A stretch of 64,000 nucleotides of DNA from GCA-003244245 sp963823755 (GCA_963823755.1 CAWGMP010000025.1:1-64000), one strand, 5' to 3'. Positions 18,937-27,017 are shown, counted from the first letter of the stretch. Translations and numbers: made by a program. Notes: generated by a model from the letters alone, not told the origin.

Positions 18937-19695
18937 TCAGTCCGCCGCGGGTTTGAGCACGTAACCGACACCCCGCATGGTGTGGATCATCGGTGATCGG
19001 CCGGCGTCGATCTTCTTGCGCAGGTAGGAGATGTAGAGCTCGACCACGTTGGAATTGCCGCCGAAGTCGTAGCGCCACACCTGGTCGAGGATCTGGGCCT
19101 TGGACAACACCCGGCGGGGGTTGCGCATGAGGTAACGCAGCAGCTCGAACTCGGTCGCGGTGAGCTCGACGACATCGCCGTCGCGGCGGATCTCGCGGCT
19201 GTCCTCGTCGAGGGACAGGTCGCCGACCACCAGCGCCGGGGTGGAGGCCACGGTCATCCCCGAGCGGCGCAGCAACGCCCTCAGTCGAGCCACCACCTCC
19301 TCCAGGCTGAACGGCTTGGTCACGTAGTCGTCGCCACCCACGGTGAGCCCGGCGATCCGGTCCTCGACCGCGTCCTTGGCGGTGAGGAACAGCACCGGCA
19401 GCTTGGGGGTGTCCGCGCGCAGCCGGCGCAGCACCTCCAACCCGTCGATGTCGGGCAGCATGACGTCGAGAACCGCCAGGTCCGGCCCGAACTCGCGCGC
19501 CGTGCGCACCGCCGAGAGCCCGTCGCTGGCGCTGCACACGTCCCAGCCCTCATAACGCAGCGCCATCGTCAGCAACTCGGCCAGCGACACCTCGTCCTCG
19601 ACGACGAGCACCCGCACAGGGCCGCCGTCGGCGCGGCGCAGCTCGGCGTCCACCAGGGTCATGCTGCCACGATCGACCGGCTGGCTGTGCGCCAC
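18937..19695 (-). CDS. OmpR-family response regulator
   Basis: 252 aa from ATG 19695, with an in-frame ATG at 19662 as an alternative. The receiver domain has acidic pair 'VVEDE', phosphoacceptor Asp77 ('LAVLDVMLPDIDG'), Thr in 'FLTAKD' and Lys in 'YVTKPFSLEE'. The C-terminal winged helix has 'LTATEFELLRYLMRNPRRVL' and 'VVELYISYLRKKID', typical of OmpR/PhoB regulators. It is the first gene of a leftward run, regulator-kinase-glycosyltransferase, with 5 and 52 base gaps, so it probably controls that operon. Confidence 0.93.
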   Translation of the reverse strand: MAHSQPVDRGSMTLVDAELRRADGGPVRVLVVEDEVSLAELLTMALRYEGWDVCSASDGLSAVRTAREFGPDLAVLDVMLPDIDGLEVLRRLRADTPKLPVLFLTAKDAVEDRIAGLTVGGDDYVTKPFSLEEVVARLRALLRRSGMTVASTPALVVGDLSLDEDSREIRRDGDVVELTATEFELLRYLMRNPRRVLSKAQILDQVWRYDFGGNSNVVELYISYLRKKIDAGRSPMIHTMRGVGYVLKPAAD

Positions 19696-19987
19696 TTAGG
19701 TGCCGGCTGTGCGCCGGCTGTGCACATCGGACGCAGGTCTCCAGGCGGCGGCCTGGCAGCGTCCGCGGGTGACAGTCTGGCTCAGGTCGCCGCCCCGAGT
19801 CGTCCTCACCGGCGTGCTGTTCGGCGACCGATCATGGCAACACCCCGGTCCTTTTCATGACACCCTTTCTGGTGAGGTTTCAGACCCGCTCGTCGAGGCA
19901 GCCGCGCCCGGGTAATCACGATCTCCTCGGTGCGCAGGCCCGCACCCCTTTGCAGTTCCGCTCACTCAGCATGGTGATCGGCCCTTA
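19696..19987. other. Promoter side of the two-component operon
   Basis: About 290 bases between the regulator start and the left end of the insertion sequence. No supported gene. The IS element probably separated this promoter region from whatever once lay to its right. Confidence 0.4.
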
Positions 19988-21327
19988 GGAGTCGTAATGA
20001 AATAAACTATTCGATTGATGAGGTGATGGTGTAATTCCAGTCACCGTGAAAGGGGTGCCGGGTGAGGGGTATTGACTCCTTCTGCTGGTCTGTGAGTTTG
20101 ATTTTCGTGGGGTAGAGGTTAGGGTCGAGTTCGCAACGGACAGTCAATCCTGTGGTGGTTGTGGTGCTGGCGATGAGATTAACGATCGTTTGATATGTCT
20201 CGAGTGGCCGCCCGCGCCAGTTCTGGGTAATCCTGGAGAAGAGCCGGTGCTCGATCTTGTTCCATTTGCTGGTGCCGGGCGGGTAATGGGACACGATGAT
20301 TTCCAGCCCGGTCGCGGCGGCGAGTCGTGCGAGTTCGTATTTCCAAAGCCAAGGGCGGTGCCCATTGGATCCGCCACCGTCGGCGGTGATGAAGATCCGA
20401 TGGGCGTCTGGATATTTCTCCTTACCCATAGTTTCCCACCATTTCTGGATGGTACCGACAGCGAATACCGAGGTGTCGTGGTCGACGCCCACAGAGACCC
20501 AGGCGCTGTTGTCGGTCACATCGTAGACTCCGTAGGGGATTGCTTTACCGTCAGCTTCACCGGGGAAGTCATAGGTGGACACGTCGACCGGCTCGCCCTG
20601 TGGATGCCATTCTTTGCCGGCCTGGGCGAACTGGCCGACAAGTTCTTTTTTCTTGGTATCGACGCTGATCACAGGCTCGCCGGCGGCGAGGAACTCCTTG
20701 GCTAGCTTGTTGATGTACCGGAACTGATCGTCCCGGTCCGGGTGCTGGCTTCCCTCCAGCTTCTTGCGAGTGCCCTGCAAGCTGTAGTGAAGAGAATGAA
20801 GAATTTTCGCGACGACGTCGTGGCTGACGTAGTGACCCATCCCGCCCAGCTCCGCAGCGAGGTGACGCGTCGATTTTGTGGTCCACCGCAACGGCGATTC
20901 GGGATCACCCCGCGTATCCGGCTCGATCAAACCATCCAGTACCTCCACCAGGTCCGGATCGGCGACTTCGGCTTTTTTGCGACCACCTCCCGGCGCCCGG
21001 ACCCGACCAGAGGACCACCCCGCAGCATTACCGGCGAGCTCGGCCATACCACGCCGGATAGTCGTCCGCGACGCACCGGTGGCGTGATGCACAGCAGTGA
21101 TTCCACCACGCCCCCACGATTTCGCCTCGGTCGCCAGCGCCAGACGGCGATCGCGTTCATTCAAGCGGGGCAACAGATCCGCCAAACGTGCTTCCATCGC
21201 CTGGAATTCCTCATCACCCTTGGTCGCCATACGTCGATTTTTTCACGCAACCCGGTATGCCGACTGAAACGACATGCGACGCGTCAACAGATTCACTCGA
21301 TCGGATTATTTATTTAATTACGTCGCC
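19988..21327 (-). mobile_element. ISAzo13-type insertion sequence, complete
   Basis: A 1340-bp element bounded by imperfect 31-bp terminal inverted repeats: left 19988-20018 begins GGAGTCGTAATGAAATAAAC, right 21297-21327 (reversed) begins GGCGACGTAATTAAATAAAT. Twenty-four of 31 positions agree. The bases TTA flank both ends and may be the target duplication. One intact transposase gene fills the interior. Confidence 0.85.
20007..21230 (-). CDS. ISAzo13-family transposase
   Basis: 407 aa, intact, from ATG 21230. The N-terminal helix-turn-helix region has 'GGITAVHHATGASRTTIRRG'. The DDE catalytic core shows 'EPVISVDTKKKELVGQF' (first Asp), 'HRIFITADGGGSNGHR' (second Asp) and 'YPPGTSKWNKIEHRLFS' (final Glu). 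These are hallmarks of the ISAzo13 family. Full length and intact catalytic residues suggest a recent, possibly active copy. The stop lies inside the left inverted repeat region. Confidence 0.93.
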   Translation of the reverse strand: MATKGDEEFQAMEARLADLLPRLNERDRRLALATEAKSWGRGGITAVHHATGASRTTIRRGMAELAGNAAGWSSGRVRAPGGGRKKAEVADPDLVEVLDGLIEPDTRGDPESPLRWTTKSTRHLAAELGGMGHYVSHDVVAKILHSLHYSLQGTRKKLEGSQHPDRDDQFRYINKLAKEFLAAGEPVISVDTKKKELVGQFAQAGKEWHPQGEPVDVSTYDFPGEADGKAIPYGVYDVTDNSAWVSVGVDHDTSVFAVGTIQKWWETMGKEKYPDAHRIFITADGGGSNGHRPWLWKYELARLAAATGLEIIVSHYPPGTSKWNKIEHRLFSRITQNWRGRPLETYQTIVNLIASTTTTTGLTVRCELDPNLYPTKIKLTDQQKESIPLTRHPFHGDWNYTITSSIE

Positions 21328-21531
21328 TTAGCTACGGCGTGTCGCAGGACACGGGTCGACCTGAAAAGGAGCTTTGGTGGATCAGTCGGTGCCGGCGAGA
21401 ACCGGGTTTGCTCCTGAGTGAGAAGGGGTAACTGACAGCGACCTACGGTCATGTGGTTTCCGGGGCTGGCGCTGGGCCGTCACGAGCGGCGTCTCCCCGG
21501 GCACCACCGAAGCAGGAGAAGGGAGCTGGAG
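21328..21531. other. Region between IS element and STAS gene
   Basis: Short intergenic stretch of 204 bases with GC like the chromosome. It should contain the promoter of the STAS gene. No gene is supported in it. Confidence 0.4.
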
Positions 21532-21933
21532 ATGGCGCTTTTACCCTGCACACTGAACAGGGCAGGACCGTTGTCGTCCGACGTCCTGGATCTGGACGTG
21601 GTCCAGCACGGTCCCGACGTCCGGGTGGTCACGGTCGCGGGCGAGATCGACGCGCCGACGGCGCCGGAGCTGGCCGCTTTCCTGACCGAACAGCTGGTCG
21701 TCGCGCAGCTCGTGGTCGTGGACCTCGACAACGTGCGGTTCCTGGGGGCCGCCGGGCTGTCTGGACTGGTCGCGGCCAACGAGTTCGCCACTCGAGAGGA
21801 CCGCGACCTGCGGTTGGTGTGCAACTCCCAGACCGTCAACTGGGCACTGGACGCCGTCGGGCTGCGGGAGCGTTTCACTTTCGCCGACACTGTGGCGGAC
21901 GCTGTGAAGAAACCCGTACAACGGGCTGCCTGA
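21532..21933 (+). CDS. STAS-domain anti-sigma factor antagonist
   Basis: 133 aa from ATG 21532 with a GGAG site just upstream. The fold signature of SpoIIAA/RsbV proteins is clear: 'VRVVTVAGEIDAPTAPELA', then 'LVVVDLDNVRFLGAAGLSGL', the region holding the regulatory Ser/Thr. Here 'LGAAG' replaces the usual 'MDSSG/LSSAG', so the phosphorylatable Ser/Thr is absent, as in some constitutive or divergent antagonists. It ends with 'ALDAVGLRERFTFADTV'. It would bind an anti-sigma kinase in a partner-switch pathway. A remnant of a MEDS-domain gene follows convergently at 21960-22046. Confidence 0.85.
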   Translation: MALLPCTLNRAGPLSSDVLDLDVVQHGPDVRVVTVAGEIDAPTAPELAAFLTEQLVVAQLVVVDLDNVRFLGAAGLSGLVAANEFATREDRDLRLVCNSQTVNWALDAVGLRERFTFADTVADAVKKPVQRAA

Positions 21934-21959
21934 CACGCGGGGAACACGATGTCGTCGCG

Positions 21960-22046
21960 TTACTCCCTTCCCCGGACGAAGCCGCACAGATGGGTCCCCT
22001 GTGGTACTGACGCTCCGGAAATGCCAAGCTTGATCGACTCTGTCAT
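21960..22046 (-). pseudogene. 28-aa remnant of a MEDS-domain (DcmR-type sensor) gene
   Basis: ATG 22046 has a perfect AGGAGG seven bases upstream, yet the frame ends after 28 codons. The sequence 'SGASVPQGTHLCGFVRGRE' matches the start of MEDS domains, which typically read 'pxGTHxCxFYxxxxE' and continue for 150 residues. The continuation is missing because the STAS gene occupies the space. MEDS proteins commonly sit beside STAS or anti-sigma genes in actinomycetes, so this looks like the remains of a larger sensor operon. Confidence 0.55.
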
Positions 22047-22349
22047 CGTGCGGCCTCCTGAGGCCCCCGATTGACGTGATCGTCGCGCGTTGTGAGCGAC
22101 AACCCGTTGGCCGACGCTCACATAGTGCTCGGCTCCGGCCCGCAGGTGAAGGGGTAGTGACCGATGGCTCGTCGCCGGCCACGAGGACACCCCGTCCCTC
22201 GCCACCCTGCACGTCTACCACCCCCACGAGGCAGCACGCACCATCCCCCTGCTCAGGGCCCCGGGCAGTTGTGGGACCCGGCCAGGATCAAGCGTAGTAG
22301 CCCGCACAGTGTCCTCGGGATCCATGCTGGCGGTGGTCATCACCAGGTG

Positions 22350-22362
22350 CCACGTAGCGTGG
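22350..22362. promoter_or_regulatory. Palindrome CCACGtagCGTGG upstream of XRE module 2
   Basis: Five-base arms around TAG, 78 bases upstream of the regulator start. A closely similar but perfect palindrome, CACGCTAGCGTG, lies just upstream of the third XRE regulator (49091-49102). This suggests a related operator. Confidence 0.35.
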
Positions 22363-22390
22363 TTCCCATCTCCTCGCTGGGGAGTAGCCC

Positions 22391-22406
22391 CGGGGTAGCT
22401 CCCCGG
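22391..22406. promoter_or_regulatory. Candidate operator of XRE module 2
   Basis: CGGGGTAGCTCCCCGG is an imperfect palindrome centred on AGCT, 34 bases before the GTG start of the regulator. It is nearly identical to the element upstream of module 1 (8111-8126). Probably bound by the XRE protein itself. Confidence 0.45.
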
Positions 22407-22439
22407 GCGTCAGCGGGGGTCAGCGAGGAGAGGGGTTTC

Positions 22440-23636
22440 GTGGACGTTGACGATGTGCGGACGATCGGGTGGCGGCTTCGGCGTGTCCGTGATGGTCGGG
22501 GTAAGTCGCTGCGGGTGATCGCTGGGCTGGCCGGGATGAGCAAGGCGACCCTGAGCAGAATCGAGCGCGGTGAGCGTTCCCCGACCTTAAATGAGCTTGT
22601 CGCCCTCGCCGACGCGCTCCAGATCTCGGTGTCGGAGCTGACCAGGCTCCCCGTGCCCGCCCCCGCCAACGGCCATACCGACAGCACCACCAAAGCGATC
22701 GGGCTTGCGCTGGATGCGATCGAGGTCGGTCACCCCGGTGGGCTGGTGGTCCCCGTGGCGGTGCTGCGAGACCGGGTGGCCCGATTCCGCCAGCACAAGC
22801 AGGCGTGCCGGTTCCCTGAGGTGGCCGCTGAGTTGCCTGGGCTGGTCCGGGATGTGCACACCGCGCTGGCGACCGGCGCCGATCATGGGGAGTTGCTGGA
22901 GCTGGCTGTGTACCTGCATGTCCACATCACCCACACGTGGCTCGTCCTCGCGGCCGCGCCCGCCGACCTGCGGCGCCGGGTGGTGTTTCTGGCGCGGCGC
23001 CTGGCCCAGGAGCGCGATGAGGTCACCACGATCGGCATGGCCGGGGTCGCCGTGGCCGAGACACTACTCACCGGGGGGGCCTTCGAGCTGGCGAAGACCG
23101 AACTCGACTCGCTGACCCTGCCGCCGACTACCGCCGCCACCGCCAGTCTGGTGGGCACACTCACCGTGGTCCACGCAGGGGCCGCCGCGATGAACGGCCG
23201 TCCGGGCGAGGCGGCCGCCGCGATCGACGCGGCCGCTGACATGGCCGGCCGGTTCGGCGAGCTCGGCGAGACCGACCCGCTGGGGTTCGAGTTCGGACCG
23301 ACCTGGGTCGGCTTCCGCCGGGTGCGTCTGGCCCTGGGGGCGGGTGAACCGGACCGTGCGGTGAGCATCGCCGAAGGGCTGCACCCCGATCAGAACCCCT
23401 TTCCGTACGCTCGTGCCTTCCACTGGGTGGGGTACGGGCGAGCACTGGCGCAGCTACGGGGACGCCGCGACGACGCGGTGCGGGCGCTGCGTCGCGCCGA
23501 GACGATGAATCCCGTTCGGGTGCGGCGTAACCCGTTCGTCCGGGACACGATCGCCGTTTTGCTCCAGGGCGCACGCCGCGACGCGGTCGGTCAGGAGCTG
23601 CGCGACATGGCCTACCGGGCTGGCCTGCGGGGGTAA
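22440..23636 (+). CDS. XRE-family helix-turn-helix regulator, module 2
   Basis: The start is GTG 22440 (V-D-V-D-D-V-R-T-I-G) after GAGGAGAGG, and the protein has 398 residues; upstream in-frame codons lack a ribosome site. The XRE helix-turn-helix ('SLRVIAGLAGMSKATLSRI', 'GERSPTLNELVALADAL') is followed by 'QISVSELTRLPVPAPANGH', shared almost exactly with the module 1 copy (6878-8071). A long helical C-terminal region ('VSIAEGLHPDQNPF', 'RNPFVRDTIAVLLQ') completes it. The two proteins diverge in the middle, as expected if they sense different partners. The small gene follows 64 bases downstream. Confidence 0.87.
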   Translation: MDVDDVRTIGWRLRRVRDGRGKSLRVIAGLAGMSKATLSRIERGERSPTLNELVALADALQISVSELTRLPVPAPANGHTDSTTKAIGLALDAIEVGHPGGLVVPVAVLRDRVARFRQHKQACRFPEVAAELPGLVRDVHTALATGADHGELLELAVYLHVHITHTWLVLAAAPADLRRRVVFLARRLAQERDEVTTIGMAGVAVAETLLTGGAFELAKTELDSLTLPPTTAATASLVGTLTVVHAGAAAMNGRPGEAAAAIDAAADMAGRFGELGETDPLGFEFGPTWVGFRRVRLALGAGEPDRAVSIAEGLHPDQNPFPYARAFHWVGYGRALAQLRGRRDDAVRALRRAETMNPVRVRRNPFVRDTIAVLLQGARRDAVGQELRDMAYRAGLRG

Positions 23637-23700
23637 CCCATCCGGGGAGCGTCTCTTCCGAGAGCCGCCCGCGCCTGTCGGTCGTTCACAGTCGTCAATC

Positions 23701-23916
23701 GTGACCGACGTATCCGAGACTCTGCATTCGCAGCGCGAGCGAGGCCGGCTGCACGCGCCAGGCCGCCGCACTGATGACAACACAGATTGCACCCTGCTGG
23801 TGATCCACGAGGCGGGTGGTTCGTGGGCGATCCACGGCCTGGGTGCGCCCGGAGTGCGGTTGCCCAGGGCCGAGATGATCGCCCTGGCCGAGAAGATCCT
23901 GGGGCGTGCCCGGTGA
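23701..23916 (+). CDS. 71-aa conserved small protein, XRE module 2
   Basis: GTG start at 23701 (V-T-D-V-S-E-T-L-H). Clear paralogue of the 70-aa protein at 6527-6739, with common blocks 'ETLHSQRERGR', 'RTDD', 'GGSWAIHGLGAPGVRL' and 'ILGRA'. There is no membrane segment or signal sequence. Its constant position after an XRE regulator suggests that the two proteins work together. The function itself is unknown. Confidence 0.7.
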   Translation: MTDVSETLHSQRERGRLHAPGRRTDDNTDCTLLVIHEAGGSWAIHGLGAPGVRLPRAEMIALAEKILGRAR

Positions 23917-24197
23917 GCTGGTATCCGCGGTCGATGGGCGACTAGGACACCCACCGGGGTGACTACTCGATCGCCACCCGCAGTGTGCACGCGGTGTGCG
24001 GTGCGGAGTTGCCGGGCTCCCGGCGGCGGAGACCGGATCGCGTGTGCTCCGGTCTCCGCCGCGCGGTCGCGTGCCGTCTAAGGCCGAGACGGCCAGCTCT
24101 GTCACCACCTGCAGCAGATCCGACATCCGCCCAGCCGCGCTCGTGCAGGGCTATCCACAGTCGCTGCCGTCGGGCTCCAGGTTCGTTCTTAAATGTC
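23913..24197 (+). pseudogene. Third ORF of XRE module 2, early stop
   Basis: A GTG at 23913 overlaps the stop of the small gene (GTGA) and reads 'VSWYPRSMGD' before TAG at 23943. The same frame then continues without a stop through 'HRGDYSIATRSVHAVCGAEL'. The block 'VHAVCGAE' resembles short zinc-ribbon-like proteins common in Pseudonocardiales (from memory, not checked). The in-frame TAG suggests recent loss. After about 24020 the sequence becomes Arg-rich and unconvincing. Confidence 0.4.
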
Positions 24198-24455
24198 TTA
24201 AATGGGGAGGCTGACGGTGGGGAAGCCCAAGACGGGAGTGATGCCGGCGACAGCGCCCTTGACGATGCCCTTACTGGAGTCGACAGCACCGCCGCTGGGG
24301 ACGCCGGGGATAGTGGGAGCGGTTTTGACGATGCTGGCGGCAGTGGGGATGGTTGCGGGTTGTATCGCCGCGCTGGCCAGTGGCTGGCTAGCCAGCATCA
24401 GTCCACCGGCGACGGCGGTGGTCAGCAGGCCTCGATGAATGGTTTTCACGGTCAT
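24198..24455 (-). CDS. Small secreted protein
   Basis: 85 aa from ATG 24455 with AAGGAG eight bases upstream. An N-terminal signal peptide is evident ('IHRGLLTTAVAGGLMLASQ' then 'PLASA' as a likely cleavage site near residue 29). The mature part is about 55 residues, rich in Pro, Thr, Val and Gly and without Cys. It has a weak repeat of 'PT(I/V)P' and 'GAV'. No family is recognised. Its upstream region resembles that of the Gly-rich peptide gene at 58788-59039, although the two proteins differ. Confidence 0.65.
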   Translation of the reverse strand: MTVKTIHRGLLTTAVAGGLMLASQPLASAAIQPATIPTAASIVKTAPTIPGVPSGGAVDSSKGIVKGAVAGITPVLGFPTVSLPI

Positions 24456-24594
24456 GACAGGTACTCCTTATAGACGAAGTGGCGCACAATGTGAGGTGTT
24501 GCCATCTGGAGTCATGCCGCCAAGGTCTGGAGCGGTATACCTACCATCATGGTGTAGCTATCTAACCGTAACGCTGATGCAGCCTCAATAACGC

Positions 24595-24960
24595 CTGACA
24601 ACCTACATTTTGTCCTTAAATTTTGGACACCATTACTGATGCTGTGAAGCCGATTTTCGGCTGCCTTGGCAAGGTCGAGCAGTTACGGATAGTTCAGAGA
24701 TCGAGTACTGAGGTCGAACGTTCGGCAAGGCTTGCCTTGAGATGTCACCAGAGCCACGTTGCTGCTGGTAGGAGATCTGCTGAGAGGCGCTCAAGGGCTG
24801 GGGATGCTGCTCCGGCGCAGTGAGTGCCGGAGATGGCCGATCCCATCGCAGCCGGTACCTGACCAGCACATGCGCATCGGATCAGGATCTATCCCAGGGG
24901 ATCGCTACGTAGGCTCTTAGGCGTGACTACCTAGTGTCGAGGCGGTCCCGCGGGCCGGGA
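24595..24960 (-). promoter_or_regulatory. Conserved upstream region, copy 1
   Basis: Non-coding, starting 140 bases upstream of the secreted-protein gene. It aligns by eye over about 350 bases with 59140-59490. Shared pieces include 'GAAGCCGATTTTCGGCT' (a small hairpin), 'CCACGTTGCTGCTGGTAG', 'GCACATGCGC', 'GGATCTA', 'TACGTAG' and 'GACTACCTAGTGTCGA'. Both copies lie upstream of a leftward small-protein gene. It could be a long 5' leader, a shared promoter region or an ancient duplication. Confidence 0.5.
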
Positions 24961-25040
24961 TGGGTACACGCGCAGCCGGTCTTGGCAGGTGCGCTGGATC
25001 GCGGTAACTACCGGGGCCGGGGGTGACCCGCTTTTCGGGT

Positions 25041-25086
25041 GACGAATGGCCCGGCCTCTTCGTGAAGATGGGCCGGGCCATTCATC
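25041..25086 (-). terminator. GC-rich hairpin downstream of the beta-helix gene
   Basis: 16-bp arms at 25041-25056 and 25071-25086 with a single mismatch and a 14-base loop, 36 bases after the stop of the leftward gene. A smaller ACCCG-CTTTT-CGGGT stem follows at 25026-25040. No clear T-run, which is common for actinobacterial terminators. Confidence 0.6.
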
Positions 25087-25121
25087 GTCTCTGCATGGCT
25101 CTCAGCGGTCGCTGAGATGGG

Positions 25122-26033
25122 TTAGCCGGTGCAGTTGGGTACCGCCGGGGCGCTGCCGAGGCAGTTGTTGGGGGTGTTGGTGATGTTGGCGGTGTTGGCG
25201 GTGATGGGTGAGTTGGAGGTGGTCATGGTGCCGCCTTGACGGTAGACGCCGCCGGCGGTGCCCAAAAGCCCCAGGAGCCCACCCGCGTGGTTCACGGTCA
25301 CGGCGGTCTGGGTGAGGGTGGTTGCGGTGGAGTTGACCGCGGCGATACCGCCACCGCGCCCACCCCCCAAGAGCCCTGTGCCCAGTAGGGTGCCGGTTGC
25401 GGTGTTGCCGGTGATGATCAGCGGGCTGCCGGAGACGCCGGTGGTCGTCAACGTGCCTCGTTGGCCGTTATAGATGCCGCCACCGTCGAGCCCTGCGGTG
25501 TTGTTGGTTACCGGACTGTTGGTGAACGTCGCGGCGGGCGCGGTGCCCGAGGGGGTATCGGGGTTGGACAGGCCACCGCCGTTGCCCGTGGCGGAGTTGC
25601 CACTGAGGCTGCTTCCGGTGAGGGTGACGGCGCCGTGGTTCAAGATGCCGCCACCGTCACCGGTGGCGCTGCCGTTGGTGAGGTTGACTCCGGTGGTCAG
25701 GGTGAGGCTGCCGGTCGTGCTGACCTCGGCGATCCGGAAGGACCCCGAGGAGCGAGTGATGGTCGCCGGGCCGAGCAATTTGATGTCGGTGGTGATGACC
25801 GGCAGTCCGTCGGTGAGGCCGCCGTGGGCGGAGGTCAAGGCGTAGGTACAGCCTCCCGCCAGGGCGAGGGTGTCTCCGCCTATGGCATTGGCGTGGTTGA
25901 TGGCGGCGACGAGAGCGTTCTCGTTGCAGTCCACGGGAGTGGAAGCCTGTGCCGCGGGGGTGAGGGCGGCTAGGCCCCCGGCGATCACGGTGGCCCCGAT
26001 CAGGGCCTGAATGGTGGTGTGGATACGTCGCAA
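25122..26033 (-). CDS. Secreted right-handed beta-helix (PbH1-like) protein
   Basis: The start is probably TTG 26033, with GAAAGAAG upstream; the ATG at 26123 would put 30 charged residues ahead of the signal peptide. About 303 aa. The signal peptide is 'IQALIGATVIAGGLAALTP' with cleavage after 'AQA'. A typical start of polymorphic-OMP/choice-of-anchor proteins follows: 'CNENALVAAINHANAIGGDTLAL'. The rest is Gly/Asn/Thr-rich with parallel-beta-helix turns such as 'GNSATGNGGGLSN', 'NNTAGLDGGGIYN' and 'NTATG..GGGRGGGI'. Probably an extracellular, surface-associated protein. No catalytic residues can be assigned. Confidence 0.75.
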   Translation of the reverse strand: MRRIHTTIQALIGATVIAGGLAALTPAAQASTPVDCNENALVAAINHANAIGGDTLALAGGCTYALTSAHGGLTDGLPVITTDIKLLGPATITRSSGSFRIAEVSTTGSLTLTTGVNLTNGSATGDGGGILNHGAVTLTGSSLSGNSATGNGGGLSNPDTPSGTAPAATFTNSPVTNNTAGLDGGGIYNGQRGTLTTTGVSGSPLIITGNTATGTLLGTGLLGGGRGGGIAAVNSTATTLTQTAVTVNHAGGLLGLLGTAGGVYRQGGTMTTSNSPITANTANITNTPNNCLGSAPAVPNCTG

Positions 26034-26609
26034 GACGTCTTCTTTCCTGGAACACAATAGGTGAGGACCCCGCACGGCGCGGCGCGCCAGGGGGGAGGGA
26101 ATAGCGCGGATTGGAAAGCGCACGCCCCGCTGTCCGGGGCTGTCTGCGTCCCGGTTCAGTCATCCACGCGAAAAGACCTCGGCTCATCGTCTGGCGTCCG
26201 CGCTCATCACGGTCGCATCACGTCACCGAGGTCTGGGGTAACAGCAGGGAACGCTGCGCCCCGAAGGTAAACAGGAGAAGTCCAACAGCCGAACAGGGGA
26301 CTGCGACAAACCCCACAAGGGACGGCTAAACGGTCCACGCTTGAAAGGGGCGCCGTCTGTATGATCTTCCGATCAGTGATCTTCATGAACCTCGCGCGGC
26401 GCGAGGAGAAAGATCGGCACTGTTCCTGTTTGGGCCGAGCTACCGGCAAGTAACAATCTGGCGGGGGATTACGACATCATCAGTGACGGTCCACGTCGGG
26501 CCACAAAGGGACACGTCGTGGGCATGTCAAAACCCTTAGAGCCTGTTGGTAAATGGTCACGCGGCTTGCTGATCTCGTCGTTCGGGTGCCGAGGCGACGG
26601 CGCGAGGTC
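26034..26609. other. Long leader or intergenic region upstream of beta-helix gene
   Basis: No gene supported. On the minus strand AGACCTCGG (26226-26234) pairs exactly with CCGAGGTCT (26174-26182), followed by TTTTC, with the start codon 140 bases further on. This looks like a structured leader or attenuator. 26520-26609 probably belongs to the left end of the IS5 remnant ('gagcctgttggtaa' near 26539). Confidence 0.4.
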
Positions 26610-26952
26610 AGCCCCATCGGGGGTGAGGCGGCGTGCTGGCCGTGGTGCGGGCCAGTTGCCGGGTCATGATCGTGATGGTGGCCCAGAGCACCATCGCTTC
26701 GTGGTGTTCTCACCGCGCTTGACGATGGTGACCGTCAAGGTCAGCACGGTGTGAGCCCAGCGCACCAGGCGACCGGCGTATCCGCCGTCGGCCCACACCA
26801 AGGCGATCGTGGTGCACCGCTCGCGAAGCAAGGCCGGCAGCGGATGCGTCCCATCACGATCCTGTACCGAGGCGGCGGTGACGATCACCGTCAGCACCAG
26901 GCCGAGAGTGTCCACGACGAGGTGCCGCTTACGGCCGTTGATCTTAAGTGCT
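26610..26952 (-). pseudogene. IS5-family transposase remnant
   Basis: The frame reads 'ALKINGRKRHLVVDTLGLV' and then 'LTVIVTAASVQDRDGTHPL' and 'IALVWADGGYAGRLVRWA', the DDE core of IS5/IS112-type transposases. After 'VTIVKRGENTT' the sequence jumps, with a frame change, to the C-terminal piece 'HHEAMVLWATITIMTRQLA'. The catalytic 'RRWVVERTFGWL' region is deleted. The N-terminal half is also missing. Inactive. Confidence 0.8.
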
Positions 26953-27017
26953 GAGGCTCGCCATGCTCCCCTCGACGCTGAGGGGAGGCCATGTCAGGCG
27001 ATCGCGAGGGTGGCCGG

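Larger units (their letters stand above)
22047..22439. other. Region upstream of XRE module 2
   Basis: No intact gene. Reading forward, 22170-22260 contains a natural-looking stretch ('EDTPSLATLHVYHPHEAAR') without a start, possibly a gene scrap. A palindrome CCACGtagCGTGG lies at 22350-22362 and the module's conserved element at 22391-22406. Confidence 0.35.

Noticed and set aside
17495..19537. A 680-codon frame joining the kinase with the end of the regulator
   Set aside because: Its first 200 codons are the shadow of the response regulator. The kinase has its own ATG at 18931 five bases after the regulator stop.
26034..26123. Longer N-terminus for the beta-helix protein (ATG 26123)
   Set aside because: It places an Arg-rich stretch before an obvious signal peptide. 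TTG 26033 with an upstream ribosome site gives a normal secreted start.
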